Assembly (NCBI GenBank): GCA_012932295.1 | Contig: JAAONU010000011.1 | Coordinates: forward strand, 46,564,352-46,628,351 | Direction: 5' to 3' | DNA length: 64,000 nucleotides | Source: Cyclina sinensis | Taxonomy: Eukaryota > Mollusca > Bivalvia > Venerida > Veneridae | Notes under the pieces: generated by a model | What the model was told of the DNA's origin: nothing | The model's input: only the letters and a program-made list of their open reading frames with translations | Databases searched by the model: none | Position numbers and translations under genes: made by a program | In this document: one piece after another, positions 26,303 to 38,400 of the stretch | Position numbering within the stretch: the first letter of the stretch is position 1 | Layout: the number at the start of each line of letters is the position of its first letter

Positions 26303-27304
26303 AAAAAGACCAAAGAGTACTACTGAGACTTTTCTTCAATGAGAAAGCTGGCTAAATTTGGTAAAGACTAGTTAAAATACAAAATATAACAGAAAGTGAT
26401 TCAGTACAGTTTCAGCAAAAGGCAAAACCTAAGTGTCTTGGGCAGCTGAACTCATTATAAATCCTGTCTTAAGTATGTCTTTGAAAGGCTGGACTAGAAA
26501 TAAATTTTATAATGAAGAGATTAGTTAATTTTGTTAAGAATTATCAGAGCTGATCTGCCTATTTATTCTTACTGCCTGTATGTATAGCAGACAAATTTGA
26601 TCATTTTTGATCCAATCAAATACCTGCTTCTAATATAAGGGAGACAACTCAGGACAACAAATTTCAAACTGTACTGTATGTATTATCTTTCTGCTTGATA
26701 CATAATTTCAAGTAACTTTGTAGTTCAGTGTCAAAAATGTTCGCTAGAACAAGTAGCTCTGCTTTATCATTAAAAATAACAGTTTGTAAATGTGTGTGGG
26801 ATTTTCTTTAGCACAAAGCTATTGTTGCATTTCTGTTAAACTGAGATGCATGGATGTAAAGGACTTTCTATATCTTGAGACAGCATGTAATTCATAAAAC
26901 ACTTTATCTGTCCTTTTACTTCAAGGGTACTTTAAAAATTATAGAAAAATTCTCAAAAATATAGAATAATACAGGAATCAGTTGATGGTCTGCATTCAGA
27001 TCTTACAGAAAAGGCCTACTGTGTTTGTTTAGTCATAATTTACATACTTTTTCAGTGATTTTTGTCAGAAACTGTCACTGCTAATGATTCCTACTGCCAC
27101 TGAATAGAGTGTCTGGGGATAAATTATTTTGAGAATAAGAGCATTTAATGAAATGAAGTACTTGAAACAGAGAAAAACTCAAAACATATGCACAAAAAAA
27201 TAAACCTTGGCCATGAAAATGTAACTGTAAACGTATGGTGAACATTTGATTCTAATAGTCAAGTCTGTCATATGTGGACAATAAATTGGACAGACATACC
27301 AAAG

Positions 27305-27765
27305 ACAGGAACGTTGACTGTTATTGTTTTGAAATCTATTAATAGTAACAAGTAACTGATAAGAGATACAGGTAACTTTTTGAAGGTTGGCAAAAACATG
27401 GCGGTTGACAAAAATGCAAAACATAGTAATTTTGTAATTACAGTTAAAAAGTCATTTTTCATCAAATAATTCAATATTTTATATCATTTGAAAGGTCTGT
27501 AAACTCATATTTTACATATTTAAAAAATAATTGTCAAAACTGTTTACTTTTTTATTTGTAAATGGTTAAACATAGTGCATCTGAGCTGCTAGAAAAATGC
27601 TGAAATGACAGGTATAAATTAGTTTAGTTTTCTTTTTTAAAAGCAAAAATTCAAAATCTGCTTATATTTTCAAAATATGATTTTAAAGAGCTTTCAAATG
27701 ATTTAAGAATCTTAAAATTCGGCTTACAAAGAAAAAAGTTATCTAAAGTTAAAAATTCTGCTGCT
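27305..27765 (-). repeat. Dispersed ~470-bp repeat, copy B (inverted)
   Basis: Inverted partner of 18690-19184, roughly 85-90% identical by eye with small indels. The pair flanks an 8-kb intergenic segment. Confidence 0.75.
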
Positions 27766-28164
27766 ATCAAATGTATACAAATATTGGTTCTTTTTGCCAA
27801 CCAGTAGTTCAGCTATATTTTGGTAACAGGTGCTTGTGATGTCATCAGTCAATGTGCCTTATAAGTTATGACTGTCAGACTTGTCTTCAGGTAAATAATA
27901 TGTACATCCACTTATGTTCACAGCAATATACAATTGATTTTATCATAAATGTTATATATTCATGATGGAAACATAAAAAGATATCTGTTTTTTTTTTTTA
28001 CTTGTGTACTTTAATACTGGCAACATTTTACACAATACAAAACCTTGAAACTTTGAAGCATGTCAGGTCTAACTGCTGGCTGAATTCTAAAGCTAAAGTC
28101 TGAATTACAGTCCCAGTAACACTTGCCTTGCATGACAAAAGTCAGTTACACAGAAACCTCCTTG

Positions 28165-28459
28165 GTATTAATATTACATATCTTTCCAAGTCATCGTGTT
28201 ATTTTTGTTTTTAATGTTACATATCTTTCCAAGTAATTGTGTTATTTTTGTTTTTAATGTTACATATCTTTCCAAGTCATCGTGTTATTTTTGTTTTTAA
28301 TGTTACATATCATTCCAAGTTATTGTGTTATTTTTGTTTTTAATGTTACATATCTTTCCAAGTCATCGTGTTATTTTTGTTATTAATGATACATATCTTT
28401 TCAAGTCCGTGTTATTTTTGTTATTAATGTTACATATCTTTCCAAGTAATCGTGTTATT
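28165..28459 (+). repeat. 43-bp minisatellite
   Basis: About seven tandem units of TGTTACATATCTTTCCAAGT followed by a (C/A)AT(C/T)GTGTTATTTTTGTTTTTAA stretch. Lies about 850 bp beyond the POLR1C 3' end. Confidence 0.9.
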
Positions 28460-29306
28460 TTTTTCCTTTCAGTCAAGTTCCTTTTTGCTTATATCATTGT
28501 CAGTTCTTTTTTCTGTTTAGTTACTCAAATGGCTTTATCTTTTATTAATGGCTAAAACTTTCTTTAAAATGGTAAAAAAATGCTTGTTTTGTTTATGTTA
28601 GCAAGGTAAAATCTTGTGATACGAAGCAAGAAATGACATAATTCTGAAAAGGTTTATGGCCAGAGTAAATAATTGCATTGGATGAGTTGCTCAGAATGAA
28701 CAGGGCTGTAAAATTAAGGCCACTTGTCAAGCAAGACATGAAGTCACTTGATTAAGGCATTTTGTATTTTCGATAGTGTTTGGCAGACTTAAATACAGTC
28801 ACGTAAGACAGGAAGTTGTTTTAGCAGATCACATAGGCAGTTTACATATTAGTTTCTATCACTGCATACAACCACAGTCACTGACCAGAGACAAAAAACA
28901 ATCAAGCCGACTGCTACATGTCCTCCAACCAGTTTGGAATTAGGGTATGATAAAATTCTGACCAGTAGCTTCAAAAGCACCTTTAAAGTTATGTAAAGGA
29001 AACTAAAATTCCAGAATTCATTCATTGGCTCAGACTTTCTTTGGGTCAGACTTTTTTTGGAAACTCTAAACCTTTTTTCTTTTCAACTTTTGTTTTTCAT
29101 TTTCAGCAAAAGCATTCCTACACCACTATAAAGGTTCATAAAAAGCTTAATAGAGTGTACCTGAGCTCCAAACCAGGCAAAGGAATACAACAGCTCCCAT
29201 GCATGTACTACTATCAATAATAATACAGCAGCTGAATTTTAAGAACTTGAATAGTCAATATTAACACGATATTGAGAACAACAATGTAACAAAACAATTT
29301 AACAAG

Positions 29307-29312
29307 TTTATT
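29307..29312 (-). terminator. POLR1C polyadenylation signal AATAAA
   Basis: AATAAA begins one base after the TGA stop codon, so the 3' UTR may be only a few tens of bases. Inference from sequence; no transcript end is seen. Confidence 0.5.
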
Positions 29313-29313
29313 T

Positions 29314-29435
29314 TCACTGAACATTTAATCTGTCATCAAGTTCTCTGATAACATCTCGGCATTTTGCCATGAGCACCTGTATTGCCTGGGATACTAGAAC
29401 TTCCGGTGGAAGGATCCCTGTTGACTCTACATTGA
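29314..29435 (-). CDS. POLR1C: POLR1C exon 11 (terminal)
   Basis: 122 nt including TGA at 29316-29314, acceptor GTATTTCAG. Encodes [18 protein letters not shown] and a C-terminal helix ending LNVQ. The family's FSVESTG-LPP-VLV motif is clear. Confidence 0.94.
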
Positions 29436-32400
29436 CTGAAATACAACAAGCGGATGTAAATTATTTAAATAACTGACAGCTACTTAGACCAAATGTGTCA
29501 GTAGTTTAAGTGTACTATTCCCACAGTATATCAGGCAGAAGTGACCAGTGTTAAACCAATCTATCCCTACTTATGCTTTCTTCTTTGCAACTGAATTTAA
29601 CGTATTTTACAATTAACAATTTTACTCTTCTGTCATAAGACATCAATTTATTAACATTCAGTTTAGAAATATGTACAATCTTAGCCTGTATGTAATTTTA
29701 AATTATGTGACTTTGTTGCTTTGTTTTCTGAACCAAGCATAAAAACAATAAAAGGTAACCTTTATTTTGTATAAAGTGAACATGAAATCTGCATATACTG
29801 GACTGATACGGTGGCAAAGAACATCAACTTACAAATGAAGTGGTCCCTGACCCGGGTCAGTTTGACAAGCTCCTTCAGATCATCATGTCTGAACACCTCT
29901 CTGCTACATGTATCCTTCCGTGGATGAGCGACACGTGCTTTCTTCTCTCCTGGAAATCATTTCAAACTAATATGTCAACTAAAATATTACTATCGTTCCA
30001 GACGCAATATTTGAATTTGTTCACATGCAGTTTACAAAAAAATAACAAGCACTTGCTTTCAAGACATTAAAAAGAATTTTTCCAGGATCTTGACAATATA
30101 ACTGTAGAAATGTATCCATCTTGCTTTCCTTAAGTAACACTCATTTTGATCTTTTACTTATGTACAATTTACAGCTATATCCAAAGTAAACACATTACTT
30201 TGCACATAAAGTGCCGCTGGTGCAAATATTTCATATTTAGAATAAAATTCCAAATACTTTTCCGAAATTACATACAATTTTTGGGCTAGTACATTCAGAA
30301 ACAGTGGGACTGTATCAGAACAAGACATTGTAAAAATATTTTTAGAAGGCAAAATGCACAAGAAGGTAGAGATAAAACCAAATCTTAACTCCAACATTTT
30401 GTACCTTCCAGTCAAACTTACCATCCACAATATCAACCTCAATGACCCCTGGTGAAAAGCACGTTTGTAGTTTTACCGCTAGTTCTCCTGTTATAGGCTT
30501 CAACAATGTTATATCGGGTAGAAGTCTGTAGGATGCAGTGGCTAGAATAAGACAAGATATAAAAGGCAGGTTAGAATGTACTTGATGTATCACTGGAACA
30601 TTAATTTCATGTCATTCATTTACACTACCAAAATACTAGCCAGAAACAAGCATGTGATACATTACCTCACTGAATACCTCCTCAAAATGGTCCTTCAAAT
30701 TTCAAAAGAAAATGAATAGATCGCTTGAGATAATAAAATTTAGATTCATGAACAAATAAAGAGTAATAAAGACTGACAAGTGTAAAAAAGTTTAACAGTC
30801 ACAAATTATAATCATATGTCAGTTGGTTTCAGTAAACTGATGTAAATTGTTTGTAGATTTTCAAGGTTGCTGTCCCAACTGATTAATGAGAAATAATTTG
30901 TACCATCTATTCATGTATTTAAACTTGTATCAAGTACAAACTCTATGCCAGAATTACCCATCCTCGATACTATGCAAGGGCAATGTTAATTTCATAAAAG
31001 ACCTTGAAAGCAATACGTAAAAATCTTGATAAAATACAAATAATACCCACCCACTGGAGAAAATTTGGCATGATCTTGACCAATTCCTTTCACACAAAAC
31101 AATTTTAAATCCAACTCCTGTAAGATAAAAATGTCTATCAACATTAACATGAATGGCATAAGAACGAGCTTTCAAATGTTTTTATTTAAAATCAGTTCAT
31201 ACCTACAAAAAAAACTTAGGCTGAATGATTTCATAACATCCCACATGTCACTTTTTACAAAGTAAAAAGTTCTTTTCTTTTACAGCTCTTTATAAAAATT
31301 TACCAGAGCATTACACAACTAGAGTTGTTTCCATAGGACACGGATGCTGTATTGTCACAAAAAATCCTGTACAATTACAGGTGAGTATAAAGTCTAAAAT
31401 TGCTATTTTTTTAGCTTCATCAGGGGGCATAACTATGCCAATAAATTTGCGTCAAAATACCCAGGAGTGTAACTTCACATGCTGACAACTTTTCTTAGAA
31501 AGTTTCATGGCTCTAGCGTTATACGTTTTGAGTAACATGCAACACAAGACTAAAAATGCTAATTTTGCTTAATCAGAAGGGTCATAACTCTGCCAATCTC
31601 CAATAAATTTGTGTCAAAATACCCAGGTGCATCAGTAAACATGCTGACAACTATTCTTAGAACGTTTCGTGGCTCTAGCAGTTGTACTTTTGGAGTTACA
31701 CAGAACAAAAATCAGTCTACATATGGACAGTGGATCATCGTGATGGACAGGCAAGGGCAAATCTATATGCCCCCCCCCCCCTCCCAACCCCCTGCAAAGT
31801 GGTGGGGGCATAAAAAAACTCATGAAGCAATAAACTAAGCAACCGACTGTATTTACCCTGAAACAAGGTCAATTACTTAAGAATCAAAATCAACTCCGTA
31901 ACAAATCATAGATATTTTTGGTTCTTATTTCGAAAATACTAACCTGACCAGGTCTTAATTTTGCAATCAAAATATCATCATGCACTGGTCTTATGTCTCC
32001 TTCTTTGAACTGAAAGAAATGTACATATATATCACAGTGTTTTTAAATTTCATATTATAAATGCATAAAATATAACCCTTTATATCTGAGTACTCAGTAT
32101 ATGTTTACAACACAAGACCTTGACCTGAAATACTCACCAACAGAAGACTTCAAGAAAAAAAACAAACTGTGATAGACATGTAGACATTTAGTGATTTCAT
32201 CCTTTTATAAAAAGTTGGAAAAGTATCATCCTGTGAAAAAATCTATTTTAGCAAATGTAAACATGATTCCAACAAAACTGAAAACCTTTCATTGAAATCC
32301 ACTCAAGCGCTTTAGAAAACAATGTAATGCCTAAGGCATATTCAGGTTTGTAGAGCAACATCAATCAAGCCAGGTAGAAGAAATAATAAATTACCACATA

Positions 32401-35400
32401 ATCTCATATTTGTCTTCCCACTTAGTGTGTTGAGACAATCACTTCACATCCCTTTTTACTTAACTTACTGACCTTAATTATAAATTATATTTCCAATCTG
32501 TTAGAGTCAGAGTTGATATAATTCACTTTATTTTAAATAGTATGTGTTCATATACTGATTTTAATACTCACAATCTGTGCTTGATTTCCAATGGGAATCC
32601 ATTTTAAATGTTTTGTTGTAACTGCAATGAAAGATCACATAAATGGAAAAGAAATTTAAAGCCCCTATGTCTCTCAACCATCATTTTGAGTACATGAAGT
32701 GGATAGTCACGTTGTGTCCTTTATTGATTTTAGCAGTCCTGATAACTTGTACATCAGATAAATCCTTCACCTTTTGAAAATTTCAATAAAGATTATTTTT
32801 TTTTAAGATTTCCAGAGTAACATCACTGACATATAAAGAATGTTAATATAATTATATGCATAGAAAAGTGTGCAGGCAATATCAGATAAAGAATTACACA
32901 CTCAAGTACAGATTGTTGTTTTAAATTAGTACAATGTCATTCAATACATGTATCTGCAGCACTGAAGCCTAACAGACCTTCATCAGAAACACCAATAGTT
33001 GTCTAGCCTTCAGTAATTTACTTATGTTCTTTGCTACCTGAGAATATTGAATTTTGTTTTATTTTCACTATTATTTACTATTTCATTTTCAAACAGAAAA
33101 TCCTACCATACATCATAAGCAGTATGAATACACTAATCCTAACAAATTAAGTAACATCTCCTGCGCTGATCTACAAAATCTGAACAAAAATATATTATAT
33201 GTGCATGTTGTCAAACCAATGCACTAATTGCTCATAAGGGAGCACCTGTTCTTTACCTTTATGGTCCTTATATAGTTCATCGGGGTCTGTAGCATCTTTT
33301 ATATGATGATTTCGTGTACATTTCACTTTCAGCTCAAATTGTATGGTGTCTTCCTCTGTTGGCTCAGCCTCGACTGAAAAATGAAACAAAACAATAGTGA
33401 ATACAGAACAAACAAACTGCTATCAGGATAATCCTGTTATATTACTGGTTTCACTAAACATGACTAGCAGGACTTGATTATGTAAAGAATAATCAAGTTT
33501 AAGTTGAAAGTGGCATATTATGTTTTCATTTATACAGGTACAACCTTGAAGATTCAGTTGCATTTGGTAAAACTGACAAACATTCATCACCTCTTCTTTA
33601 TTTTGGAGTACAGATTTATTCATGGAATGAAAAACAAGAGGGCCATGATGGCCCTGTATCGCTCACCTGAGTTGTGCTTTTAACAAAGTTGCTATGAACC
33701 TGGTTAACTGACCCCAGACGACCCATATTCAAACTTGACCTAGAAATTATTGAAACAATCTCTTTGACAAATTTCCAGGATATTTGGACTGAAAAAGTAG
33801 CCTCAAGAGTGTTAACAAGGTTTTTCGATATTTACGCTCTGTGACCTAGTTTTTGACCCCAGATAACCCATATCCAAACTTGAGCTACAAATCATCAAAA
33901 CAACCTTTCTGACAAATTTCCAGGACATTTGGACTGAAAATGTAGCCTCTAGAGTGTTTACAAAGTTTTTCGATATTTGGGCTCTGTGACCTAGATGTTT
34001 CGACTCCAGATGACCCATATTCAAACTTGAGCTAGAAACCATAGAATTAAGCTTTCTGACAAATTTCCAGGTTATTTGGAATTAAAATGTTACCTCTAGA
34101 GTGTTAAGAAGTTTTTTTCCATATTTGAGCTCTGCGACCTAGTTTTTGACCCAAGATCAACCATACTCCAACTTGCGCTAGAAATCATCAAAAAAACCTG
34201 TCTGACAAATTTCCAGGATATTTGGACTGAAAATGTAACCTCTGGAGTGTTAAAAAGTTTTTTACATTTGGACCATGTGACCTAGTTTCTGATCCCAGAT
34301 GACCCATATCCAAATTGAGCTAGAAATCGAAACAACCTTTCTGACAAATTCCAAGGACATTTGGACTAAAAATGTAACCTCTAGAGCATTAACAAGGTTT
34401 TTCTACTTTCGGGCTCTGTGACCTAGTTTTTGACCCCAGAAAACCTATATTCAAAACTGAGCTAGAAATCATTGATAGAACCTTTCTGACAAATTTCCAG
34501 GTTATTTGGACTGAAAATGCTACCTTTAGAATGTTAACAAGGTTTTTCAATATTTGGACTCTGTGACCTAGTTTGTGACCCCAGATGACCCATATTTGAA
34601 CCTGATCTAGAAATCCTCAAGGTAATTTTTCTGAGAAATTTCCAGATTATTTGGGCTGAAAATGTAACCTCTAGAGTGTTAACAAGATTTTTCTATTTTT
34701 GGGCTCTGTGACCCAGTTTTTGAACCCAGATGACCCATATTTGAACTTGTGCTAGAAATCTTTGAAGCAACCTTTCTGACAAATTTCCAGATTATTTGGG
34801 CTGAAAATGTAACCTCTAGAGTGTTAACAAGTTGTTTCTATTTTTGGACTCCGTGACCTAGATTTTGACCCCAGATGACCCATATTTGAACTTGACCTAG
34901 AAATCGTCAAAGCGGCCTTTCTAACAAATTTCCAGATTAATTGGGCTGAAAATGTAACCTGTAGAGTGTTAACAAGGTTTTCTATTTTTGGACTCCGTGA
35001 CATAGTTTTTGAACCCAGATGAGCCATATTTGAACTTGAGCTAGAAATCATTGAAGCAACTTTCCTGACAAATTTCCAGATTATTTGGTCTAAAAATGTT
35101 ACCTCTAGAGTGTTAACAAGGTTTTTCAATATTTGGGCTCTGTGACCTAGTTTTTGACTCCAGATGACCCATATTTGAACTTGTGCTAGAAATCTTTGAA
35201 GCAACCTTTCTGACAAATTTCCAGATTATTTGGGCTGAAAATGTAACCTCTAGAGTGTTAACAAGATTTTTCTATTTTTGGGCTCCGTGACCTAGTTTTT
35301 GAACCCAGATGACCTATATTTGAACTTGATCTAGAAATCATCGATAGAACCTTTCTGACAAATTTCCAGGATATTTGGACTGAAAAAGTAGCCTCTAGAG

Positions 35401-38400
35401 TGTTAACAAGGTTTTTCTATATTTGGGCTCTGTGACCTAGTTTTCCAACCCTGATAACCCATGTTCGAACTCGTCCGAGATATTAATGAGACAAACATCC
35501 TGACCAAGTTTCATGACAATTGAGGCAAAAATGTGACCACTAGAGTGTTAACAAACTAATTGTGGACGGACGGACTGATGGACGACGGACAAAAGGTGAT
35601 CAGAAAAGCTCACTCTGTCACTACATGACAGGTGAGCTAAAAACAAAAACTAAAAAAGGGAATTTCTACATATGACTCATCTGTGCACACGTAACATAAA
35701 ATTTTGCTTTCGTAATGATAACTTACAAAAGGTGTTTTTGAAAACTTCATGCATACATATTTAATATAAGGCCTTAACATAGCTTCCATATCATTTTACA
35801 CAAACTGAGAAAAGACAAAATAATAGTAAGATTTTTTCTTTCCCCAAGTACTGTTATGTACAATAAACTGTCTGACTATTCTTTGTCTAAAATGAAACCA
35901 TGTTTTGTCTTACCATCTTGTTTATATTCAAACAGTCTGGGATCAGCTTTGATAGGTATGAGGCCGAGTCTGTGAGCCAATACTTCATCCTGAATTATTG
36001 ATGTATTGTTGTATATGTGTACTTTCTCTATAGCCATGGTTGGTACCTGTATGAAAGGACAAATGTAACCACTCAATTCATGACATAAAACATAACTAGA
36101 TTAAATTAAAGTTAAATTAAGGACCATATGTTATGTAAACCTTACTTACATGTATGTGATTTTCATGAATTTTTATTGTGATTAACTCTATAGAGCTTAA
36201 ATCATCTGGTTGTTATTTTATTGTCTGCGACAGAGATTTGGTGCATAAACACCAAAGTAAGCCTGGAGTATGAGAAGCCTAAAAGCTCAAGAAATTATTA
36301 GGCGATGCTGCAAGCCTTGGTCTATTTTTTCAAACAAATGACATTTGCTGAAAAAACAAACAAACTTCTACAGATTCATACTTCGATTTACTTGAAGTGA
36401 ACTACTTACATATTTACCTAGTGTATTTTTTTCTAAAGTACATATCTACAATAATGGTTTAAGTTAAACAGCCTCTAACAATCAAAGACACATCTGAGGA
36501 AGAACGGGTACAAAATTCGAAACTGCCAACTTCTCATATAAATGGTCATGGTCAGTAGACAGTAATGAAAAAAAAAAAAAAGAACAGTAGTGTTGCTTGA
36601 ACCCACGACTTTCAATCAATGACATGTCCAGTAATTACAAGACGGTTACCTAAACTACTAGACTATTGTATGTACCTGTACAAAGATAGGTAAGACGTTT
36701 CTTCCTTACCTCTGACAGAAGGATTCTCCTAAAGGCATTTGCAATGGCTGCATCAATACCTATCATGTCAAACTCAAGCTCATCAGCTGTCAGCCGCCCT
36801 ATCTCTATGCGGAAATTCTGAAGAAAAAGAAATAAAGTTAGCCTGATGCATGGACTAAAAAATAAAGGAAAACAGATTTTTATCAAATATTACAGACTAC
36901 ATATAAACAGAATACCTATGAGTACAAGCACTACAAAGCTTATGCAATATCTTGATTATGTAATTTGAAAACTTATCTCTTAGATGATTTTACTTGCAAA
37001 CATACTTTAAAATCTAAAAATAACCATTATGAATATGGCATGATACTTGTTTAAAAGGTATATAAGGTGTTACTAATTGCTCCTGGCTGTTAACAATTTA
37101 TATGTACTTTTTTGGTTCTGTGCTTGGGCCCTTCAAATATAAAGGACATGCCATGGTGAATAAAAGTATGATTTCAGAAATCATTTCAGAGAATTGTTAC
37201 TTTCAAAAAACAGAAACAACTGTTGTACTTTTTCAAACTTTTCTTGACTCCATGTGTCATCATAGCCTTCATAGGATCCTGGGAAATCTGTACTGTGTAC
37301 CTGAAAAATGGATGGAGCTATGTAAATCTCTGAAAGAATTTTCTTTGGCTGCTCTTGCAGAACACTGGAAAAATGAGAAAGATGCCCACATGTCATTAAG
37401 GTATACCAATAATGTGTAAACACATTTACTCCATAAAAAAGAAAGTCATTATCAACTTGAGAATGTGCCATGTTCTAGCAGTTTCTTTATACACTGGAAC
37501 CCTGTTATCTTGAAACTCTTTGCTAGTAGTGCTAAAATTGGTATCATGAGGTAGTGTCTTGGCTTCTTACTTCCTAAGCTTTTAGATGCCATGAAAACTA
37601 GAACTGTGTCCAAAGGACACGGATGCCCCCACTGTGCAGATGTGCTCGTAAACAAGAGCAGCTTCATTTAATGTCTACAAAATTCTGTTCTTATCATATC
37701 ATTTCAGTTGAAATTTCCTCAATTCATGTATTAATGATAAAAAAGTCACCTAACTATTGAGGCATCATATTTGGTCTCTTTACAGATGGAATACAATATT
37801 AGTGTCTGAATAAAACTGAATTTTGAAACACATGTATGGTCTCCTAAATTTGCAGGAACACAATGCTGTGATCAGAGAAATATGTTGGGTATACAGTTAC
37901 TTTTGGCTGTGGCAACTCATCTTTTACATAGACATATGGTATATATACATATACATATATATGGTATATAGTGAAAAAATCAACAAAGGGCCATAATTCT
38001 GTTAAATTTGGTCGCAGCAAAAATTCCTTCCTTTACTTCCATCTACACATTAAGGTTGTTCATCTCTGGAAGTTTAAGCAAAATCTGCCATCCGGTTTAA
38101 GAGGAGTTGCGTTCACAAAATTTCTACATAGTATATAGTGAAAAAATCAACAAAGGGCTATAATTCTCTTAAATTTGGTCGCAGCAAAAATTCCTTCCTT
38201 TACTACCATCTACACATTAAGGTTGTTCATCCCTGGAAGTTTAAGCAAAATCTGCCATCCGGTTTAAGAGGAGTTGCGTTCACAAAATTTCGGGACGTAC
38301 GGACAGACGTACGGACAGACGGACGGACAGGTGCAATGCTATACGCTCCCCACTTTGTGGGGGCATAAAAATTACAAAATCATGTTATATTCCTTTTTTG

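Noticed and set aside
28325..28555. 76-residue hydrophobic frame
   Set aside because: Mostly translation of the 43-bp minisatellite.
34824..35216. 130-residue minus-strand frame with internal repeats
   Set aside because: Runs across the ~145-bp tandem array; the repeat units match the DNA monomers.
37560..37585. Alternative POLR1C first exon (MASKSLG then GTAAGA, minus strand)
   Set aside because: Phase does not fit exon 2 and the residues do not match the family; the exon at 40902 does.
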